In this document: positions 36,060 to 47,600 of the stretch, piece after piece
Numbering within the stretch: position 1 is the stretch's first letter
Layout: each line of letters opens with the position of its first letter
Assembly: GCF_921293095.1 (NCBI RefSeq)
Contig: NC_060251.1
Location: 38,111,644 to 38,175,643, forward strand
Length of the DNA stretch: 64,000 nucleotides
From: Ischnura elegans
Lineage: Eukaryota; Arthropoda; Insecta; Odonata; Coenagrionidae
Direction: 5' to 3'
The notes under the pieces: model-generated
What the model was told of the DNA's origin: nothing
Database searches by the model: none
Seen by the model: the letters and a program-made list of their open reading frames with translations, nothing else
Made by a program: the position numbers and the translations under genes

Positions 36060-36370
36060 CTAATGACTATCAATAAGCCTCAATATCACGTTTGTTTACA
36101 TCGAGATTCAATATGGCAGCCCCCAGTTCATTTGCTCAGAAAAACAGGCTACACCAGCGCCTCTATGTTGGGTAGGCCGTTGGACCACTGGGGCTCCGGA
36201 AAAATCGTATCGAAAGAGGTTTTCTATACGATATATCGCAGTTCTGTCGCCCCCTTGCTAATATGACTGGCTCGAATTCACCTCTTTCCTTTTAAAAACG
36301 CTCGGGCATGGTCGTTGGCGATGCTCTTTTTTTTAGGCGCCGGGGAATTCGAAAGGGAAGGCTTGGAGGT
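36060..36370. promoter_or_regulatory. Second GC-richer patch, possible promoter or repeat
   Basis: Contains GGCAGCCCCCAGTTC, GGGCTCCGGAAAAATCG and GGCGCCGGGGAATTCG among AT-rich sequence. On the plus strand a short frame MAAPSSFAQKNRLHQRLYVG precedes a GTAGG that could be a donor, but no continuation was found. Function unknown. Confidence 0.2.
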
Positions 36371-36882
36371 TTCTATGTGATCAATTTCTGCCAGATCCTC
36401 GTTTAGTATTTGAATGAGTGTTTTATCACAAAAATATCCTCGTGTATCCAAAATACCATTTTATTTTTATGGAGGGAGTAAATCAAATTTATTCTATTTG
36501 ATATTTCTATTGGCTAGGGAGTTTTTTGATAATATATTGTGTCTTATGCAGCAAGATTTCTATAAAAGATATATGGCGCGTCAACAAGAACGTACGTCAC
36601 GTAGGACTCATTCAGGTCCTTTTAACATTAATTAATGAAATACCTATTGGCAACATCTTTTATATAAAAAACAAGATTGATACGAACAAAAAATTGCATA
36701 TGTGTATGTGTTGACAAACTCTTAAGAACTAAACTTTTTATAAATGGGGGTTTTTAAACTAAGTTATCCCTAATGCGCCCCGAGTAATACAGTTTGTTAA
36801 TAGAAACTCTTAAAGGTTTGTCTTCTGGAGGCCAGAACTTTTCATTTCCAAATCCAAGGATATATAATCTATTGAAAAGCCA

Positions 36883-36952
36883 AATTAAATTAAAAAGAAC
36901 TTTGTGCTTTCACATTAATATTTATTCACAAAGTTCTTCTTTTTAATTTAAT
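36883..36952. repeat. AT-rich perfect hairpin
   Basis: The arm AATTAAATTAAAAAGAACTT continues to TGTG and is mirrored by CACAAAGTTCTT and TTTTTAATTTAATT around a loop of about 20 bases. Likely a MITE remnant. Confidence 0.6.
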
Positions 36953-36954
36953 TA

Positions 36955-37800
36955 TGAATCGCTTTCACCAATGCCATTAACTCTTCATAAACTCAATAAC
37001 TTACCCTTTAGCTGCTTGCATTCAATCCTAGGCATTTCCAGTTGTGTAGTATAAGGAATGAGTTGTTGAACATTTGAGAGTAATAATCTAAGAAATGTAT
37101 CTCATGTGTTCTCCTGGTCCTTTATGTAGTCTTTCATTTTCACACCTCAATTTTCAAAAGGCATATATATAAGATTCTTGTTCTTGCATTACAAAAACTA
37201 TATCTTCCACTAAGTATCTGCATTCCATAAAATCATATAGTATTCAATGTAAATTATGCTCAAGCATTTTCAAATTTAGCTTATGTTCAGATTCAAAGCT
37301 TCAGATACAGGTAGAAACAACCCATCCTAGAGGCCCAACGGATATAGAAATAAAAACGTAGATTGGGCATGCAACATAAAAATTCAACTTTCAAAATAAT
37401 TTATTACAGAAATATCATTTACACAGATTTTGATGGACACACTTAAAATAATTGCATTTATGTGTTTCAGTTTTATCATTCTACACAAAACTGTAGGTAT
37501 AAAAATGAGGAAGCCAAATGGTAACAATACAGTGAGAGAAATTAAAAATGGTCATTTTTCACTTTTATTATCTTTAATTTATGAATAACAGAAGAAAGTA
37601 AAAAAATATTTACAAGTGATGTCCGTATTACTAACTTCTATGAACCTAATTTATCATAAGTCTTGGGGATTAAAAATTTACATTTTGGAATATATAACAA
37701 CAAACAATGAAACATCTGCTAGGAAATCTAAAACTTGTATAAAATGTGATAAGCAGCAGCGGCTCTTCATTGTACTTTTTATTAAAAAAATAGTTTTTTA
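36955..37800. other. Non-coding stretch, no gene seen
   Basis: AT-rich, with short frames only and no repeat recognised. Confidence 0.4.
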
Positions 37801-37805
37801 CTTTT

Positions 37806-38380
37806 CAGTTAACTTTCAATCTTTCCTCGAGTGATTGGTTAAGGCAGTATTGATGCTGTCATCAAGAGGGCCGAAAATCCCTAAGTCACATGATGTATCT
37901 ATAAATAATAATGGGTGCACCATTGTCATTCTCTTCAACCACAAAATAGAAGAAACATTTTAGAGAGATCAAGGTTACTGTCAAAAATGTGGCAGAAGAG
38001 AATAATTTACCATTTGAATTCGAGATTCCTACCATTACAGAGAGAATTAAATGTAACATAGCACCAAAATAAAAACAAAGTCCTTGCACCACTATTATAA
38101 AAAAAGGATATTGTTGGAGTTAAGGAGAATCAGTATCCTGCAGCAGGAATTATTCCAGCAGTGCATGACATGGAAACTAAACTACAGGATATACAGGAAG
38201 CATCTATACATCTTAATCCTTCATGAGGAGCAACGGCAAAGGAGAATTATAAGCTCCATGACTGTTTTCGGAAGACATATTTTATGGATATTAAATTAAT
38301 GGACAGATACAATAAATCATTGCAACAAAGATATTGAAAAGAAATGTGCTCTTGCTACAGGGACTTCGTTACATCTGGGG
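37806..38380 (+). pseudogene. Decayed copies of the shugoshin-like terminal exon
   Basis: On the plus strand 37970-38060 reads like the start of the 31265-31957 exon (KNVAEENNLPFEFEIPTI against KNMTEEKITPFEFKIPAIP). 38150-38275 matches its end (GACATGGAAACTAAAC, CTACAGGATAT, CTTAATCCTTCATGAGGAGC, GGAGAATTATAAGCTC). The middle is deleted and frames are broken. 38327-38376 repeats the GAAACTAAATGTGTTCTTGC region once more. The flanking sequence 37810-37970 is itself partly duplicated at 38440-38580. These are DNA-level duplicates, non-functional. Confidence 0.7.
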
Positions 38381-38439
38381 ACATGGGGACAACTAATCTT
38401 TATAATACATTTAAAAAATTGCTATTCAATATTCTGTTC

Positions 38440-38620
38440 ACTTTCAGTCTTTCCTGAATCCATTTCTTAAGGCAGCTTGAATCAATGTGACTAAGTAATC
38501 ATGAGGAGGCACACATTGATCATTTTCTACAACCACAAAATAGAAGAAATATTACCAAGAGATCAATTGATTTCCAGAAGAATTAAATGTTTATCAAAGA
38601 ATGTGACCAACTGAAATATA
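38440..38620 (+). repeat. Partial duplicate of 37810-38060
   Basis: Shares TTTCAGTCTTTCCT, TTAAGGCAG, ACCACAAAATAGAAGAAA and AGAATTAAATG in the same order and orientation as the upstream copy. It lies just beyond the MMS22L stop codon. Confidence 0.6.
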
Positions 38621-38634
38621 AAACAACACAATAT

Positions 38635-38698
38635 TCATCTCAAAATACTGCTTTTCTTCACTGCTTCCAACGATGTCTGTAGTTTTTGCAAACATGAC
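38635..38698 (-). CDS. MMS22L: MMS22L last exon with stop
   Basis: 64 bp: after the shared Arg codon it reads SCLQKLQTSLEAVKKSSILR and TGA, in the place of the human REAYSKLLSHLG terminus. Acceptor ATTTTCAG. Short, but phase and length fit well. Confidence 0.75.
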
Positions 38699-41600
38699 CT
38701 GAAAATGGAAAGTTGGAATTGATTAAGTAACTAAGAGTTTCACTGAAAATGCTTCTCCAAATATGTACTAAATTTATACACCAGCAAAATGCCACATTAA
38801 TAAAAATATGTATAGCCAGATGTAGTGGATTTGAATAAATTATTCAGGTAATTATGACTAAGAAAAAACTTTTCCTCCCAAATATGTTAGAAGCATATGT
38901 GTATAGGCTCCGTGAAATCTGTTACACTTCCGAATGAAAATCATTGTTTTTACCTAATTAAAGGGTCATTTCCTGAGCCTCTCACTCTCTCCACCTCCTT
39001 AGCTTCATACATTAAATGCTTATGTGCCAACATCACTACACATGGATTAGATCGAATAAAATGGTGCATTATTCGAAAAAGGGCAGATGTAGAAAAAGCC
39101 ATATTCTGCTTGCATAGCCTTTGGGTGGCAGCAGAGATCACTTCAGCCCAATGGTCACCACAACTGGATCTTATATCTTCACCGAAACTGTCAACTTTTG
39201 CACAACTTTCTGCATAACCATTGTCTGATAACAAAGGGTCATTGGCACTGAAAATAGACAAAATTAATTAATTCAAATGCAAGCTACACAATTCAGGAGT
39301 AATCAACAAAAATACATAAGAACTTGAATTTTCATCTCGTAAAAATACAATTACATATAAATGATAACTAAAAGTATTTTCAGGAGAACCCCCTTTATAT
39401 CTTTCCAGATTTTACATATTTTTGCAGTTTCTCAAGTTTGCATCAGAATTATCTCTCATTTTACTTTCCTCATATTTTCATCTACATTTAGTTATTTTGT
39501 ATGTGTGCTTTCTTTCTCTCCCTAAATCAAGAATAATAATTATAGCTCTTGCCGACTCAGTAGCCCTTTCTACATTTTGAGGCTCACTATATTATCTATT
39601 GAGGCATATATACTGCCGTGAACAACTTCACTCCCACAATAATGGGAATCGACCCATGGGTGAACAACTTCACTCCCACAATAATGGGAATCGATAGTGC
39701 GACCCATGGTGTGACAAGGGGAGATGCGACTAGCATTGGGTTAACATAAGGTCTCCTCTTTACTCTACTGATTTTTCAGGTCTCTGGCTAGCTGCTTCAA
39801 TGGCTTTCCCGTTGCAATTATGGCTATTACTGACTCCTCCTGTGGGAATTGTTTCTTAGGGAATCATAAGGGTGGTGACCAAGTACACCTGCTTCCATAT
39901 AATCTTTGCATTGCAGCATTTTATCTCCAAAATAATTTACTTGTACGTACAAAATCTATCAGAAAAGGGTAGAATTTAAAAATCGACATTTGAATAAAAA
40001 ATGAAAAATCTAGTGATCTGTGACCAACACTATTTGTGCTATCAATATGAAACTCTTGTACTTCTTGGGGGCATGTGTAATCCCTATTAGTTCTTTGAGA
40101 GAGGTACAATAAGTGATTTCAGCATCCCTCAGGCTTATACATACTTGCAAACAACTTATTTCTCCCCTTCATCTGTCAACTATTAGAGGAAACTTCAAAG
40201 GACAAACCCACAGGCAGGGTCTGAATCTAATTGGTTTTGTTTGGATCTGGATGATGTCACATGACTGACTGATAGAATTCCTTCTTTATTTCTGAGCATG
40301 CCATCTTGTGAAAGTGAGTTCATTCCCAATTCTGGTCCTTCCTCATCACGTCATATAGGATTGTAGTCAACTGTGTGAGCCTGAGGTGGAATTTCAAATA
40401 TAAATTAATCATCACCAAGAGAGATTTAATTTGTTTTTTGCTCTTTGGATGGGTATTATCTTTTATTTACTCATACTTTTCCTGCACACCTTCGAGTACC
40501 CGCTTTGATATTGTGTATCCTATGAATTCTATCCTTTTCTGGCCAGAAAACTGATTTCTTGAAGTTGATTGTTGTACCTGAATCCTACAGTCTCCCAATT
40601 ACTATCACTAAGTATTGTACATGCTCCTCAAAGGTAATCAAGATAATTAGGAGGTTGTCCACAACATGAAGACAATATTCTTCCACTTTGTATCTAAAAA
40701 CATGTTCAAGTGTGTCACTAATGCACTGCTGCTGATCAGCATCCCAATGGAATGAGTTAGAATTCAGCTTTGCAAACTGATTCATGCACAAGCATGAATT
40801 GAATTCATTCAAAGAAATAATTGGGCCAAATTTACAGCATTACATACATTTATGCATCAACAGATCGAAATATTCACGGATAATTGGACAAGAATGGAGA
40901 AAAATTACATATTTAAATTTTTTAAACAAAATTTCTCAGTTCTTTTTTGAACTTATTGTGATCTGGAATCATGTATGTATTGACATGGATGTTCTTGATA
41001 GCCTCAGGATCTCCTTTCTCAAAGCCGAGCCGGAGCTTGCCCTCATAACTGCTTTCCTACTGCACCTTTTGTTTATACTCTAACACCACCAACCTTTTTT
41101 CCTCAATTTTACCTTTGGCTACCATTTCTCTTTCTCATCTCCCATTCTCTTTCTCTTAACTTGTACTTCTTTTCCGTCTCCTGTTCTGTAGAGCATAAAA
41201 TCTTTCCCTTTTTGTTTTTCCTTCCTCTATTCTTGCTTATTGCTTAGCCAGCTGTAATGCTTACTTACTGGTGTTTAACATGTTCCAACTGCCAGTTGTT
41301 ACCAAACATATGATAACACCATACTTTCCTTCTTATCACTTTTTTTTAGGGACCTCAGAAAAAATGCAGCAGTTATCGTGTGGCAAACTATCTATGTAAA
41401 TGTAAATGAACAACAGTTAAAAAATTTGAAGACCAAGAAATACCTTTGATGAAAAGATTCCTTTGAGCCTCCAGCCTCCTTCAGCACCATAATGAGAGAG
41501 TTTGTGGTGTTGAATGCTAGTTTCCATTCTGGAGCATCTTCGCTGACATTTATAAGGAATTCCATGAGGGGAAAGAGAACTGCAGAAGCAACCTGAATGA

Positions 41601-44600
41601 TGAGTTTTTTACTCCTATTTTTAGGCTTCCTTCGAGCTATTTCTGAGATTTGTTGTAATAAACCCAAACACTGAAAATAATTTAAAGTAATTTCTGATTC
41701 ATTAAGAAATACCATTTCACAATAAAGAGGCAAAGAGAATACATTAAAAATATCAGTAATTTATACAGAATTTAAGTCACTTAGTTTTACATGCACCAAG
41801 GGGGTAAGGTTATTGTGACAGGTCTACAAAAATTTCACAAGAATATCTCCTTCTATTCTACAATTAACATTCTAATTCTACAAATAACACTCCTTAAATG
41901 ATACACTTGATGTAAAATCTACATCACTTGAACTTAATTCACACCTTGAAGAGTGCTGACCAAGAATTCTCACAAATTTCAAGAAAATTGGAAAATTATT
42001 ATGTAATTGAATCCTTGATATGATAAAAATTAAGGACTCTTAACATTCCCAACCTGAGAAGAGTACACTATCTAAACATATATGCCCATTGCTTACCTTA
42101 ACAGCCAGTATGTTTATCTGTCGTCCCCTTGTTGACTGGAGGACAGATGCTATTATTTCAACAATTATATTGCGCAAAAAGTCATTCTGATCATCTGAGT
42201 TTTCAAAGCTTTCCTGTAAATAGAAACATAATAAAGCAATTTGAAATTAAATCCGAAGCAGGCTTGTTAATAGTCAACAGCGAGAATTGGTTCAGGAGCA
42301 AAAAAATGCTTTCCAAATCATAACTAGAATATACAAAGCAACAAATATTCCATCAATTACCTACAGAAAATTATCAATTATCAAATTGTATTTATACACT
42401 ATGCGCCAGCAGGGTTATTCCACTAATCGTATGGCCGGGCCATAAGTCGAAATCGACCATAACTACGGCCTTGAGACATACGTATGGCTTCAAGCGATTC
42501 TACTCTGAGCGAAAGGCCATAAGTCAAGCGGTAGTTATGGCCTAAAGGCCGTAATACTATGGCCTGCCTAGGAGGCCGTCATAACACGGGCCACACGAAA
42601 TAACATTTCTAGCCTAAGGAGTTATAAAAGAAACTTACGAAGTGTCATCGATTACATAGCGATTGTTTCAAGAAATATATGAATATTGTGGGGGAGCACA
42701 TACGGATTCAATGGGCATTGGCTAGATATATGAAAGAAAGACGTTGATTTCATAAGGAGGATATGGGATAGGTGTAGGTAATCGGTTCGCATACGATGAT
42801 GATATTTTCATTAAATATTTCCGTGCGTCAAAAGTTGTTACTTACTTTTTAAGTAGATATAGTGGATGAACTAAAAGTTCGCATGTAGTTAAAAAGTTAG
42901 AAATACATTTTTAATGGATGCTCTGTTAAAGTGAACGGAGGAACGGGCTTTTATTTGCTTTCTGTGCTACATTTGCTAGCAGATTTCTTACTTGTTTTGA
43001 AAAGCTGTGGGTAGCTTGAAATACCCGCTATTAAATGTTTTATACTTTAAGATTCACGTAGCATTACGGTTCATGAGGGAGGATATCCAAGAAACATAGG
43101 GCAAGACATTTTTTATGGCAGTAAGGCAATCTTCAGTAAGTCGATGCATGACGGACAAATGTCGTCCACAAATCAAGGAAAGAATGATAGTCTCATATTG
43201 ATGTTTTAATTTTATACAGCTACCTAAACATAAGCCTGTGATAATAAAATTAATGAAACTTAAAGTTTCAATTTCATCTTTAGATTTCGTGCATTGGCTG
43301 GATTTCTAAGGCTTTTGGGGGCAAATTATTGCAGCCATGAGACAAGAGTTAACCATTGGAAGGAGAGGAAGGGGATTAGAACTACAATAGGATGTCATGT
43401 TCTGACTCTATCCATTACATGCACTATTCACGAATATTATAATACTGTACGGTACAAACCGTGTACAAATTTCTTCTGCTTCTTCTCGTCCGTGATTTGC
43501 ATTCTTCACTTTTTTTTTAAGATCTCCAGCGTCTGCCGCCAGATCAGTGTTTAAAGAAAATCCAAATTTATCCTTTAATAAGAGTCGATTTCGGTTAAGG
43601 AACATAGAATTAATTTTTTATTCACGTTGGAACAAACTTCCTTCTCAAAAAATGACTAGTGTTTAAAAAAGTGAACCCAACTTATCGTAACAATTACGAT
43701 TCTCATACTTGCCTGCAGAAAGGGCATTAAGACTTTTGGCCGGGACGTATGATATGGCCCCCTGAGAGTGGAATCGGTATAGGCCGTAATTTCGGGTCTG
43801 GCCATAAGATACTTAAGTCTGGCCTTACGTATGGCCCCGTTTAGTAGAATAGCCCTGCAGGATGCAAAGCTCAATATATGTTTTTTACATTTTACAGATG
43901 TTGCTGTTTAAGTGGGGTGTATGCAAGTTATCAAAATCCAGACTTTTAGGGCATGCGTAAAACCACACGCGTTCTGTCTAATACCATAGACCCTCATCCA
44001 TGAATACAGAGAGTAGATTACCGTCTTGGTAATAAAAGGAATAAAAACATAATAGTGGGGGTCTACGTGAGGATAAGACTGGTAAATACATACTACAAAG
44101 TAAAACATTTTACACAATATGCATGAGACATTGGCAAACTATAACAGGAGTGGGTGGACAATGGATTAGGGGGCATCCATTAACTACGCGAGGTGTTTAG
44201 TAGGGGGATGGGGTCAAGCCCATTCTTACCCAATCTCACACTATGGAGAGGGGGGGATCTTGGTAAGTATCATTAATTTATTTCCGCAAGAAACAGTGTA
44301 AAATTGCGATCTTAGTAATGTTAAATACTAGTCTTAACCAATCTTAAATAAAAATAACCAACCAAATTGTTTACTATTTTAACAATCCAATGCAATGAAG
44401 CATAGATTAGCATATTCACTAGTTTTAAAGTATACCAGGACTAGCCGCGGTGATAACTTTTACGGGAGTCACCCGCAATGCACAATCGTGCGAAAGATCC
44501 ACAGAGAAAAAAATTATTCGCCTTGACCGGGATTCGAACCCGGATCAAGTGCTTTAGCCAGCTCGACAGGAAATCGGGGGATCTGGGTTCGAATCCCGAT

Positions 44601-47600
44601 CAAGGCGAATGATTTTTTTCTCTGTGGATCTTTTAGCATATTCACACTGAAAATACGCATTTTGAACAATCTCACGTGAGATTAAAGGGAGATGGCTGAG
44701 CTAAATCCCACAATATCTCACTCCAGGGGAGGGGGAGTAAAAAAAAAAGTCAAAATAATTAAATAGAGATTAATGGACATGATTGTGGTGATAGGTCAGT
44801 TGTGACTGCTTTTTTGATTCTTGTTTATGAAGTATGTTTATAAATTACCAAGTAGAAAATTTGTAAGATATATGCAATCATTATTTTTAGTCTATAAATA
44901 TTTATTAGACTCAATGCATCTGCAGTTTCTTCAGGTTTCCCTGAATGCACAAGTAAAATCTGTGTGTGTTTAGATTCAGAAAAAAAGACTTACTATACAA
45001 ACAAAATTTATGAAAATAACTGCTAACATAATGAGTTACTAGGCATACACTTTTACGAAAGGGTGTTCTGGAACTCATTAAGCACTTAAGATGTTCCTCA
45101 ATGCCAATAACAGTATCACAAGCTATGAATTGCAAATATTCACCACATTGGGATGACAGTAAATTTGCATTGTGTACCCACTTGTGTTACAGAAGAGGAT
45201 ATGTCAGGATGAAGATTAACATGAGTTTGCCCACAACTTCAAGCTTATGCACCAGTTGGAGTGTGAAGTTGCTAGTAACTAGTTTAAAGTATTGCTACTA
45301 ACAAGGTAGATTGGAATGCCTGTAATTGCTTCATTATCACACTCACATTGGTTACTAATCATCAAATGAAATAATCATACGTGACATAATTACCAAAATG
45401 CAGTGACTAACTTTGGCTTAAGCAATAAAAACATAAGCACATTTAAATCAACGATAAATTGTGGTATCATGGCACCACAAAAGACTATATTTAAAAAGGA
45501 GAACATAAGACTAATTAATCGTGCAGAAATAAGGACACCATTTCAAGCAAACCAAGTTCTGTTTATGCATAACTCAAAAATTAGCATTCAGCTTACCAAA
45601 ATGGGATGAAATGTGATGTGAGACATAGATGTAGTACCAGGATTCTTTTCATACAGCCGAGGAATATAATGTTTGATTACATCCTGGATGCATCTCTTGA
45701 TGTAGGGGTTACTATTAGGAGAAAGTTTGGAGAGTCCACGAAGATACTGCAAAAAGAATGAGAAACAATAAATAATGTAATCAAATTTTAATTTAAAATA
45801 TAGAAATAATCAAGGTAAAATAACAAAATTTTAAATGAAGTGGATCAGAATATAAAGTAGCTAAAAATGTAACACAGATCAAAAAGACAGGCAATGACTA
45901 TACATACTGCATTTACACAGCACATACATACTACATTTGAACCACCAAAATAAACTCTAAGGGGAATATTAAAACTGCTTATCCAGGATGGATTTTAAAA
46001 ATCTATCTATGAGCCTCATCAGAATATTTCATTCTGAAAAATTTAATACAAGCCAAGAGATAAAGCAAGAAATAAGATGTACATAATACCATGAAAAGAG
46101 TAATCATAATTACCAAATTGATGCTCCTTTTAACTGCGCTTAAGAGGTACTTGTGTATGCTAGCTTCAGGGTTGTATATGTGAGGCGGCAATAAAAGAAG
46201 GCTAATAATTGACGGCAGAAGACAATTAGGTTTTCCCTGAAGAATAAGAAAGAAGAAATTACAAATGAAAGCACAAAAATGAAAATGCTTATGTGACAAT
46301 ATATTTTATTACATATTACCATTTTCCTCCGAATAGAGTCCCCCCCCCCCCCTTAATTTTTAGCCCTGAGTTTCGGGAAAAAAATTTAAAAAATGGGTTT
46401 CAGTATAGCCCCCCTTAACTTTTATCACAGGCATTTTGGGAAAAAAGGTGGGACTATATTCAGACAAATACGGTATTTGTTTCTTGAAGCATTCTACCTG
46501 GAAAGATGGAGCATTTTGCCATTCACCCCAGCCTGTCTCCCCTACCAACATGTAGATCCCCCTTCAATACAAGAAAGGAACCACTGCATTTCATCCTATC
46601 AAAAATCCTATTTTCTTCCTTCCCCTCCTTCAGTTACCCAACATTCTCCTTTTCAACTCTGTTTTCAACATCCTCTTAGTACATACTCGCTCAGTCCAAA
46701 ATCTTTGTCTCCACCGTATCTAATCAAGAAGCTTCCTATCCTCACCCACCATGTCCAGCACTTGTCAGTCCCATTCCTCTTAAACCAATTTACCTTATCT
46801 ATTCCTCTCCACACTCACATCTTGAATGCCTTCAGCCTTCTCTCCTTCTCTTTCCCAAGTGTCAATGTTCAGCATTGCAAAGCACTTCACCGCACATCCT
46901 TCACAAGCCTTTTCTTTAAATCCTTGTATAACAATCCTTTCACCAGCTCCCTCCTGTTCACACACACCTCCTTTGAATCCACAATTCTCTTCCTGGAGTC
47001 CTTTCTTCTGAATCCTTTCTCCTCTAATGTGCCACCAAAGCAGTTGAATTACTCTAACTGCTCAAGTTTTTTGGCACCAACTTTTATCTTCAGCTTCACA
47101 TTCCTTGCTTGCAGTACTTCACAAAACCCCATAACCTTGGTCTTCTTATGATTAATCCTCATGCTATATTCTTCACAACTCTTATCTAAAGGCCATTTTA
47201 CATGGGATACATCATTGTGCAAGTTAGCACCACAAACATGTTGAAATTGCGAGAATGTGAGCTTGGAATTAGAGCAGGGGATATTTTGCCATCTCGCATT
47301 CACACATTTTCACATGTGCTTTAGCAATTCACCACATTGCACAATGCAATTTCAACTGCGCCTTTGTACATATATGTCAGATTGCGAAATGATATCACCT
47401 GTTAAAATGGCCTCAGCACATTCACTAGAGCCTGCAGCCGTCTAACCAACTAGCAAATCAACGCTTGATCATCCATGAACCTCAATAATTTCAACATCAT
47501 TCCACCCATTTTTCCTTCTACATACTTCCAACTCTTCCCACGTCTCTCTCACCATCTCCTCAGAGTACATGGTAAAAAGCAATGGTGACAGATGGTGATA

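Noticed and set aside
36113-36175. Possible first exon MAAPSSFAQKNRLHQ on the plus strand
   Set aside because: Short, no continuation exon found, and the GC-rich patch could be a repeat.
38954-39247. Initially treated as an exon of a separate gene
   Set aside because: Its acceptor phase joins the 41444-41670 exon. The ending KEVERVRGSGNDP aligns with the human MMS22L C terminus.
44584-44632. Possible tRNA gene with a good B box
   Set aside because: It is half of a palindrome, lacks a complete cloverleaf and anticodon arm, and shares a long tail with two other copies. It is a SINE.
46393-47151. Longest plus-strand open frame (252 residues)
   Set aside because: It is antisense to a decayed LINE reverse transcriptase on the minus strand (MRINHKKTKVM and other blocks). 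Its composition is Phe/Ser/Pro/Leu-rich, as expected of such a shadow.
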